From: JBBATK01 sp046052705 | Lineage (GTDB): Bacteria > Bacteroidota > Ignavibacteria > Kapaibacteriales > NICIL-2 | DNA: 10,461 bases | Assembly (NCBI GenBank): GCA_046052705.1 | Contig: JBJOLU010000066.1 | Span: 1-10,461, forward strand | Direction of reading: 5' to 3' | In this document: positions 5,985 to 10,461 of the stretch, in pieces | How positions within the stretch are numbered: the first letter of the stretch is position 1 | Layout: each line of letters starts with the position of its first letter | Notes under the pieces: model-generated | Seen by the model: only the letters and a program-made list of their open reading frames with translations | Database searches by the model: none | Told to the model about the DNA's origin: nothing | Program-made: the position numbers and the translations under genes

Positions 5985-6004
5985 ATCTCTTCAAGCAGAA
6001 GCTC

Positions 6005-6841
6005 TTAGTTTGGAAGTCGCAACACATAGGCGGCTTCCAAGCTGAGCAGCGATTTCACAAACGGCAAATTCTTCAATGCCGTGATGCGAATTGTAGGCAG
6101 CCCGAATTTCATCTTGAACACCGGGCGCAGCAGAAAATACTCTTCACCCACCACCTCGTAGCCCGCATCTGCAGCGGCCTTTAGCATTTTTTGCGCGCTG
6201 AATCGTATAGATGCCAAGCGTTCAACCTCTTCTGCATTCGGTGCCTGCTTGGCTGTTCCCGCAATGCGCACAAAAAGTTTTTTGGGCAGCATGTGTAAAT
6301 AGGGAATAGCTCCCCAGATATTCTCCAGCAACTGCTGATGGCCACCAAACGGTGAGCTATACGGAGGGAACGTAACGTGAACGAATCCGCCCGGAGCAAG
6401 GATCTTCTTGATATTCGTCAGTGCCAGCGTGGCATCGTCCAAATGCTCAATTACATCGCGTAGCAGCACGAGATTGAATGACGTTCTCCACTCATCTTTT
6501 GGCTCGGTAAAAAGAATATCGTGTTTCGACAACACCAGATCTATACCGAGAATCTTTGCGATGCGCTCTGCGAACTCAAGGCGTATCTCCGAAATGTCTG
6601 TTCCCAGAGCTTCGCCGGCACCCGCTTGCACAAAGGCCTCCAGCACTCCCGCTTCGCCACAGCCGATGTCTGCCACTGCATCGCCGGGTTTAAAGAAGCC
6701 GCGCTCCATCATCTCCGGCACCAGTACTTGACGCCCAAGTTGATAGGGATAGTTCCAATAATACTTGGCGTAGTCGGGAAGCTCCGGTGCGGATTGTACG
6801 GCGGCTGAAAGGTCCGGGATGTTCGCTTGGTTGTGCCCCAT
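6005..6841 (-). CDS. Class I SAM-dependent methyltransferase, substrate unknown
   Basis: This 278-aa protein is a Rossmann-fold methyltransferase of the broad Methyltransf_11/23 type. It has SAM-binding motif I VADIGCGEAG (56-65), the acidic residue after strand 2 in GTDIS (80-84; Asp82), motif DVIEHLDD (129-136) and LAPGGFVHVTFPP (148-160). N-terminal residues 20-50 (many Tyr and Pro) and the C-terminal third (about 165-278) are the likely substrate-binding part and match nothing I can name. No signal peptide or membrane segment is visible, so it is cytoplasmic. The start codon sits at the centre of the palindrome CCCCATGGGG (6836-6845) and has no Shine-Dalgarno sequence. It lies 141 nt downstream of the predicted outer-membrane protein gene on the same strand, so it may be read from its own promoter. 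Methylation of a small molecule, lipid or glycan is equally possible. Confidence 0.85.
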   Translation of the reverse strand: MGHNQANIPDLSAAVQSAPELPDYAKYYWNYPYQLGRQVLVPEMMERGFFKPGDAVADIGCGEAGVLEAFVQAGAGEALGTDISEIRLEFAERIAKILGIDLVLSKHDILFTEPKDEWRTSFNLVLLRDVIEHLDDATLALTNIKKILAPGGFVHVTFPPYSSPFGGHQQLLENIWGAIPYLHMLPKKLFVRIAGTAKQAPNAEEVERLASIRFSAQKMLKAAADAGYEVVGEEYFLLRPVFKMKFGLPTIRITALKNLPFVKSLLSLEAAYVLRLPN

Positions 6842-6864
6842 GGGGTAATGCCGGTGGTGTTTGT

Positions 6865-6872
6865 AAAACGTA
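6865..6872 (-). promoter_or_regulatory. Possible methyltransferase -7 element (TACGTTTT)
   Basis: The minus strand reads TACGTTTT, one base off TAnnTTTG and identical to the octamer before rho. It ends 23 nt before the start codon. No -33 match is seen at the right spacing. Confidence 0.3.
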
Positions 6873-6900
6873 AAAATACTACCAACTGCCGGCCTCTTGC

Positions 6901-6984
6901 GTGTCTGAATTTAGGTATCTGAATTCGCCTGTCTGAGTTTGTGTGTCTGACTTTGCGCGAATGAATCAACATGTATGAATCATC
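6901..6984. repeat. 14-bp degenerate tandem repeat x6
   Basis: Six consecutive units in exact 14-bp register: GTGTCTGAATTTAG, GTATCTGAATTCGC, CTGTCTGAGTTTGT, GTGTCTGACTTTGC, GCGAATGAATCAAC, ATGTATGAATCATC. The core TGAnT occurs at 6906, 6920, 6934, 6948, 6962 and 6976 without a phase break. The array runs into the stop codon (6983-6985) of the upstream gene on the minus strand and fills most of the gap before the methyltransferase gene. Since 14 is not a multiple of three, it is not a protein repeat. Confidence 0.85.
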
Positions 6985-7846
6985 AATCGCGTTTCGTTGC
7001 CAGTTGCACACCGACCAGAAGCCGCACTGCGCCGGCTCCGATGCTGAACCTTTGGCTTTGCCGATCTATGAACCGTGTATCGTACTCCGGCAGTGAAGCA
7101 AACGGAGTAACAATATTCGGTGCATAGGTGTACGACAACTCCACAAGAATACTGCCTGCCGATCTATGAAAGTAGTTATCAAAACAAAGTTCAACTCCCG
7201 CGCTGATTCGTGCAAGCGGAACCGGTGCACGCCGAGCAAAGCGCAAGCCCGATTGCAGCCTGTCGCCCACTACGGTACTTGATACATCTTCGTTCCACCT
7301 AACGTTCGTGAACGACGCACCGATGCCTGCACCCACAAACTCCCTGAACTGCGACGTTGAGGGATTGTACTCCACGCAAAGTGCGATTGGTATCGACGCT
7401 ATATTCACCTGATGATTCGAACGCCGCATTCCAACGTACAAATCAGGAATGCGCGCACTATACACATCCACCTCTCCAAAGCCTGAAGCCGTGGCTTCTA
7501 TATAGCTCGCATCGATGCCGGCTGCCCACACGCCACGCCGTACCTTTAGTGCCGCATGGTAGCATACGGGTGCGGAAAACGACATCGACGACGCGCCGGT
7601 TATCTGCTCCACCACTCTAAAGAAATCAGAGGCCGACAATCCCGCTTCGGGGCCTACACGTAGATTCACAAGTAAGGCATTAGGAGGAACTGCGCGGTTT
7701 GCAGATTGTGCGTCGGGGGTGTGATCGCTATGAGTGTTGTCTATACCCCCGGCCACCATGGCCCCCGGCACCATCAGCCATGCAGCGCTGAGCAGAATTA
7801 TAGCGGCATGGCACCTATACATAGTCCGGAACAAAGCAACGTTCAT
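6983..7846 (-). CDS. Predicted outer-membrane or exported protein, unknown function
   Basis: From the ATG at 7844-7846 this is a 287-aa protein with a signal peptide: basic n-region (FRTMYRCH), hydrophobic core (AAIILLSAAWLMVPGA) and a likely cleavage near AMVAG, around residues 34-36. A Ser/Asn/Asp-rich linker follows. The rest has alternating strand-like segments with many Gly and aromatics (ALLVNLRVGPEAGL, FVGAGIGASFTNVRW, GSILVELSYTYAP, FSIGAGAVRLLVGVQL), pointing to an outer-membrane beta-barrel. No family is recognised. The frame is open back to 7921, but that extension would bury the signal sequence; an ATG at 7820-7822 is another possible start. No Shine-Dalgarno sequence is seen for either. 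It lies about 110 nt downstream of the arginase gene on the same strand. Co-transcription is possible, but nothing links the functions. Confidence 0.65.
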   Translation of the reverse strand: MNVALFRTMYRCHAAIILLSAAWLMVPGAMVAGGIDNTHSDHTPDAQSANRAVPPNALLVNLRVGPEAGLSASDFFRVVEQITGASSMSFSAPVCYHAALKVRRGVWAAGIDASYIEATASGFGEVDVYSARIPDLYVGMRRSNHQVNIASIPIALCVEYNPSTSQFREFVGAGIGASFTNVRWNEDVSSTVVGDRLQSGLRFARRAPVPLARISAGVELCFDNYFHRSAGSILVELSYTYAPNIVTPFASLPEYDTRFIDRQSQRFSIGAGAVRLLVGVQLATKRD

Positions 7847-7932
7847 ACATTCACGAAGGGTAACAAGCAAGCGCCTTGCACATGTACAGTAACAAAAGGG
7901 AGGTGCCTCTATCACATTCAAAGGGCATGGTC

Positions 7933-7971
7933 AAAAGCCTCTTACAAAACCCTCTTACAAAATATTCTTAC
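7933..7971 (-). repeat. 13-bp tandem repeat x3 across the arginase stop codon
   Basis: On the minus strand the units are GTAAGAATATTTT, GTAAGAGGGTTTT and GTAAGAGGCTTTT, back to back. The second and third differ at one base. The arginase stop codon TAA (7955-7957) falls at the start of the second unit, so one unit encodes the last residues (GKNIL) and two lie in the 3' untranslated region. Confidence 0.8.
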
Positions 7972-8866
7972 CCATGGTGGAAGCCACCACATCGCATGCG
8001 AAAATCGCACTGCTGTTTTTGTCGTCGAGAATGGGATTTACTTCTGCCACTTCCAAACTGCGCAGCAGTCCGCTCTCGGCAATCATCTCCATTGCAAGAT
8101 GAATCTCTCGGTACGACAATCCACCCGGCACCGGCGTTCCTACGCCTTTAACCAAGGTGGGATCTACACTATCCAGATCGAAGCTTACGTGTAAATGATC
8201 CACATGTTCTTTCATGTGGCGAAGCACATTTTTCATCACGGCATACATGCCTTTCTTGTCCAGGTCCGGCATGGTGTATGCCTGCACTTTGCAGCTCTTG
8301 ATCAGCGTGCGCTCGCCGGGATCCACACTGCGTATACCAACTAGAGCAACATTCGTAGGATCGAGCTTTGGCGTAAAGCCCATGAGGTTCGTGAGCAAGG
8401 GAGTACCATATCCCATGGATACGGAAAGCGGCATGCCGTGAATATTCCCCGAAGGGGTAGAGTCCGGCGTGTTCATGTCTGCATGCGCATCAATCCACAC
8501 CACACCCAGCCGTTTGTTCTGCTCGCGGCAGTGAGCGGCAATTCCGGCCAGTGAGCCAATGCTCATGCTGTGATCGCCGCCGAGTATCAAAGGGAAGCGA
8601 TCGCGGTCTAAAATGTTCTTTACGGATTTTGCCAATCGTTCGCAGGCTCTGCGTATTTCCGGTAGGTATTTAAGCGTAGGGTCTTTGATGGTCTGCACTT
8701 CTTGTGTCTTTACCTGTATGTCGCCCTCGTCCAGCACCGTATATCCCAGGGCCGTTAGCCGCCCGCTGATATCAGCAATGCGAATGGCACTGGGGCCCAT
8801 GTCCACGCCGCGTCTGTCGGCACCAAGGTCCATGGGAAATCCAAGCAAGGAGATTGTCCGTTTCAT
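7955..8866 (-). CDS. rocF: Arginase
   Basis: Arginase hydrolyses L-arginine to ornithine and urea using a two-manganese centre. The 303-aa length is typical. All expected metal ligands are visible: His99 in GGDHS (96-100), Asp126, His128 and Asp130 in DAHAD (126-130), and Asp230 and Asp232 in SFDLDSVDP (228-236). The active-site loop SGNIHGMP (139-146, His143) and EVNP with Glu275 (275-278) match arginase rather than agmatinase, as does the long N-terminal GFPMDLGADRRGVDMGPSAIR (9-29). The ATG is at 8864-8866, with no Shine-Dalgarno sequence but a -7 element 59 nt upstream. No urease, ornithine aminotransferase or arginine transporter gene is nearby, so the fate of ornithine and urea is not shown. 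It is divergent from pntB. Confidence 0.93.
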   Translation of the reverse strand: MKRTISLLGFPMDLGADRRGVDMGPSAIRIADISGRLTALGYTVLDEGDIQVKTQEVQTIKDPTLKYLPEIRRACERLAKSVKNILDRDRFPLILGGDHSMSIGSLAGIAAHCREQNKRLGVVWIDAHADMNTPDSTPSGNIHGMPLSVSMGYGTPLLTNLMGFTPKLDPTNVALVGIRSVDPGERTLIKSCKVQAYTMPDLDKKGMYAVMKNVLRHMKEHVDHLHVSFDLDSVDPTLVKGVGTPVPGGLSYREIHLAMEMIAESGLLRSLEVAEVNPILDDKNSSAIFACDVVASTMGKNIL

Positions 8867-8925
8867 ATATCAAGGGTGAATTGTGAACGGCCGCGCACGT
8901 ACATATTCCGCAGATATTCAATAGG

Positions 8926-8933
8926 CAAATGTA
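8926..8933 (-). promoter_or_regulatory. Arginase promoter -7 element (TACATTTG)
   Basis: The minus strand reads TACATTTG, an exact TAnnTTTG match, 59 nt before the arginase ATG. It faces away from the pntB element at 8975-8982; 41 bp separate them, so the two polymerases would compete for or share this short divergent region. Confidence 0.55.
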
Positions 8934-8974
8934 CGAAACATCAACGCCGCCTGCCGCGGTTGAGCCTGCCCGCG

Positions 8975-8982
8975 TATATTTG
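8975..8982 (+). promoter_or_regulatory. pntB promoter -7 element (TATATTTG)
   Basis: TATATTTG matches TAnnTTTG exactly and ends 43 nt before the ATG at 9026. A TTG at 8960-8962 is only 12 bp upstream, too close for the usual 17-23 bp spacing. A direct repeat GCCTGCC (8949-8955 and 8964-8970) lies just upstream and might bind a regulator. Confidence 0.55.
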
Positions 8983-9025
8983 CAACACTTGGTTGTGACC
9001 TGTACTATCATTGTGTGTTTCGGCT

Positions 9026-10453
9026 ATGGAATCAATGCCTTTTGTGAACTACTCGATACTCATTGTTTGCTACCTCATAGCATCAGTGCTCTTTGTAATA
9101 GGGTTGAAGATGCTCTCGCACCCCGATAGTGCGCGCCGAGGAAATATCCTTGCCGCTATTGGTATGGGCGTGGGCATTCTTGGCACTCTTCTTTTGCATG
9201 AGTCGAACGGTGAGCCCATACACAATCATCTATGGATGATCGCTGCTATGGCTATTGGTACCGTTTTGGGCTGGGTGTCTGCGAAACGAGTGGCAATGAC
9301 GGCGATGCCGCAAATGGTGTCCATTTTCAATGGTATGGGTGGTGCATGTGCGGCAGCAATTTCTTTGATTGAATTTGGCCACGCCACGGCGCACACCGAA
9401 GGCGCTCTTCCCATGCAGATGGGCCTGTCTATGACCATCATTGCCGGCTTGATTATCGGCTCGGTGTCCTTCAGCGGTTCCGTGATCGCATTCTTCAAGC
9501 TGCAGGGTATCATGGAGAAGAATCTTCGCTTACCTGCACAGAATATCTTTAACGGAGCAATGATGCTGGCCACGTTGGGACTGGGAGTGTTTATCGTAAC
9601 CTCCGGCAGTACCGATATGAATTTGGTACTCACGGTGTTCGCGTTGTCCATTATCTACGGTGTAATGTTCGTTGCTCCTATCGGTGGTGCGGATATGCCC
9701 GTTGTAATCTCCTTGCTGAACTCCTTCACCGGTATGGCTGCGGCCTTCGGCGGATTTCTTTACAACAACCAGGCAATGCTCACCGGCGGTATCCTTGTAG
9801 GAGCGGCAGGAACTCTGCTTACGGTGCTTATGTGTAAGGCAATGAATCGCTCGCTTGTAGCGGTGTTGTTCTCGGCATTCGGCTCTAACGGTTCCGGTGC
9901 TTCAACATCTACAGCTCAAGGCAGCATCAAGGAAATTAGCGCTACAGATGTTGCAGTGATGATGAACTATGCTACGAATGTGGTGATCGTTCCGGGATAT
10001 GGTTTGGCGGTAGCACAAGGCCAACACATTGTGCAGAAAATGGCCTCTATACTTGAAGAGCGCGGTGTTAATGTAAAGTATGCTATTCACCCCGTTGCGG
10101 GCCGTATGCCCGGCCATATGAACGTGCTTCTTGCGGAATCGAACGTTCCGTACTCACAGCTCTTGGATATGGAAGAAATCAATCCCGAGTTTCCCGCAGC
10201 CGATGTGGTAATTGTGATTGGTGCCAACGACGTCGTGAATCCCGCTGCACGCCACGACACAAACTCTCCTATTTACGGAATGCCCATTCTGGATGCCGAC
10301 AAGGCCAAGAATGTGATTATCATGAAGCGCAGTATGAGTGCGGGTTATGCGGGCATCGACAACGAGTTATTCTATTATCCCAACGCGTACATGTTCTTCG
10401 GCGATGCAAAGAAATCGCTGGAGCGCTTGGTTGATGAGCTCAACGCGTTGTAA
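9026..10453 (+). CDS. pntB: NAD(P) transhydrogenase subunit beta PntB
   Basis: PntB is the membrane and NADP(H)-binding subunit of the proton-translocating transhydrogenase, which uses the proton gradient to reduce NADP+ with NADH. From the ATG at 9026 it has 475 aa (E. coli PntB has 462). Residues 1-275 form domain II with about eight or nine hydrophobic helices, including IGGADMPVVISLLNSFTG (219-236), where Asp223 and Asn232 match E. coli Asp213 and Asn222. Domain III binds NADP(H): PGYGLAVAQ (323-331), HPVAGRMPGHMNVLLAE (355-371), GANDVVNPAA (399-408) and KRSMSAGYAG (434-443). Asn102 stands where E. coli has His91. A TTG at 9011 and an ATG at 9035 are other possible starts; no Shine-Dalgarno sequence decides. 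PntA, which binds NAD(H), is not upstream, contrary to the usual pntA-pntB order. It could lie beyond the window end, 8 nt after the stop. Confidence 0.95.
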   Translation: MESMPFVNYSILIVCYLIASVLFVIGLKMLSHPDSARRGNILAAIGMGVGILGTLLLHESNGEPIHNHLWMIAAMAIGTVLGWVSAKRVAMTAMPQMVSIFNGMGGACAAAISLIEFGHATAHTEGALPMQMGLSMTIIAGLIIGSVSFSGSVIAFFKLQGIMEKNLRLPAQNIFNGAMMLATLGLGVFIVTSGSTDMNLVLTVFALSIIYGVMFVAPIGGADMPVVISLLNSFTGMAAAFGGFLYNNQAMLTGGILVGAAGTLLTVLMCKAMNRSLVAVLFSAFGSNGSGASTSTAQGSIKEISATDVAVMMNYATNVVIVPGYGLAVAQGQHIVQKMASILEERGVNVKYAIHPVAGRMPGHMNVLLAESNVPYSQLLDMEEINPEFPAADVVIVIGANDVVNPAARHDTNSPIYGMPILDADKAKNVIIMKRSMSAGYAGIDNELFYYPNAYMFFGDAKKSLERLVDELNAL

Positions 10454-10461
10454 TCGTGCAC

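Noticed and set aside
6836..6845. CCCCATGGGG palindrome at the methyltransferase start as an operator
   Set aside because: A 10-bp palindrome containing an NcoI-like core can arise by chance, and there is no second copy or spacing to support protein binding.
6901..6984. CRISPR array
   Set aside because: Units of 14 bp without unique spacers, with degenerate repeats and no cas genes, do not fit a CRISPR array.
7847..7921. N-terminal extension of the predicted outer-membrane protein
   Set aside because: It would place 25 residues in front of an otherwise clean signal peptide, and no start signal supports it.

Overview
The window is an ordinary-looking chromosomal segment of about 50% GC with eight protein-coding genes. 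I see no RNA gene, insertion sequence, phage gene, toxin-antitoxin pair, CRISPR array or defence gene. The likely host is a member of the Bacteroidota/Chlorobiota (FCB) group. The main support is that four intergenic regions (upstream of mraZ, pyk, the arginase gene and pntB) carry an exact match to the Bacteroidota -7 promoter element TAnnTTTG, each 34-71 nt before the start codon and on the right strand. Several genes also lack a Shine-Dalgarno sequence, which is common in that group. Rho is compact (436 aa) and lacks the long N-terminal region I associate with many Bacteroidia Rho proteins, so a Chlorobiota/Ignavibacteria/Kapabacteria-like lineage seems more likely than Bacteroidia. That last step is inference.

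Layout. Positions 1-1688 (+) hold the head of a division/cell-wall cluster: a control region with two copies of a GTGGGA-type putative MraZ box, then mraZ and rsmH. The usual next genes (ftsL, ftsI, murE and so on) are absent. A 286-nt gene-free stretch leads into rho (1975-3285, +). A strong bidirectional hairpin terminator at 3406-3440 separates rho from the convergent pyk gene (3610-5064, -). A divergent control region (5065-5351) separates pyk from a small secreted outer-membrane beta-barrel gene (5352-5942, +). Three genes then lie on the minus strand. In transcription order they are arginase (8866-7955), a second predicted outer-membrane protein (start near 7846, end 6983) and a SAM-dependent methyltransferase (6841-6005). 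A divergent promoter region (8867-9025) drives arginase one way and the transhydrogenase beta subunit pntB (9026-10453) the other. PntB's partner PntA is not in the window.

The genes are mostly unrelated housekeeping functions: division-cluster control and 16S rRNA methylation, transcription termination, the last step of glycolysis, arginine breakdown and NADP reduction. Two envelope proteins and one orphan methyltransferase lie among them. No multi-gene pathway is complete here.

The least expected signal is structural. Degenerate short tandem repeats with 9-23 bp periods recur at gene margins: inside the 5' end of rsmH, between rho and its terminator, across the pyk stop codon, in the pyk leader, in the omp signal peptide, between the two lower minus-strand genes (14 bp x 6, reaching a stop codon) and across the arginase stop codon. 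I know of no named element that explains them together. Also worth noting are a pyruvate kinase with the residue signature of K+-independent enzymes, a PntB with Asn at the position of E. coli His91, and a perfect Shine-Dalgarno octamer inside the rsmH coding region.
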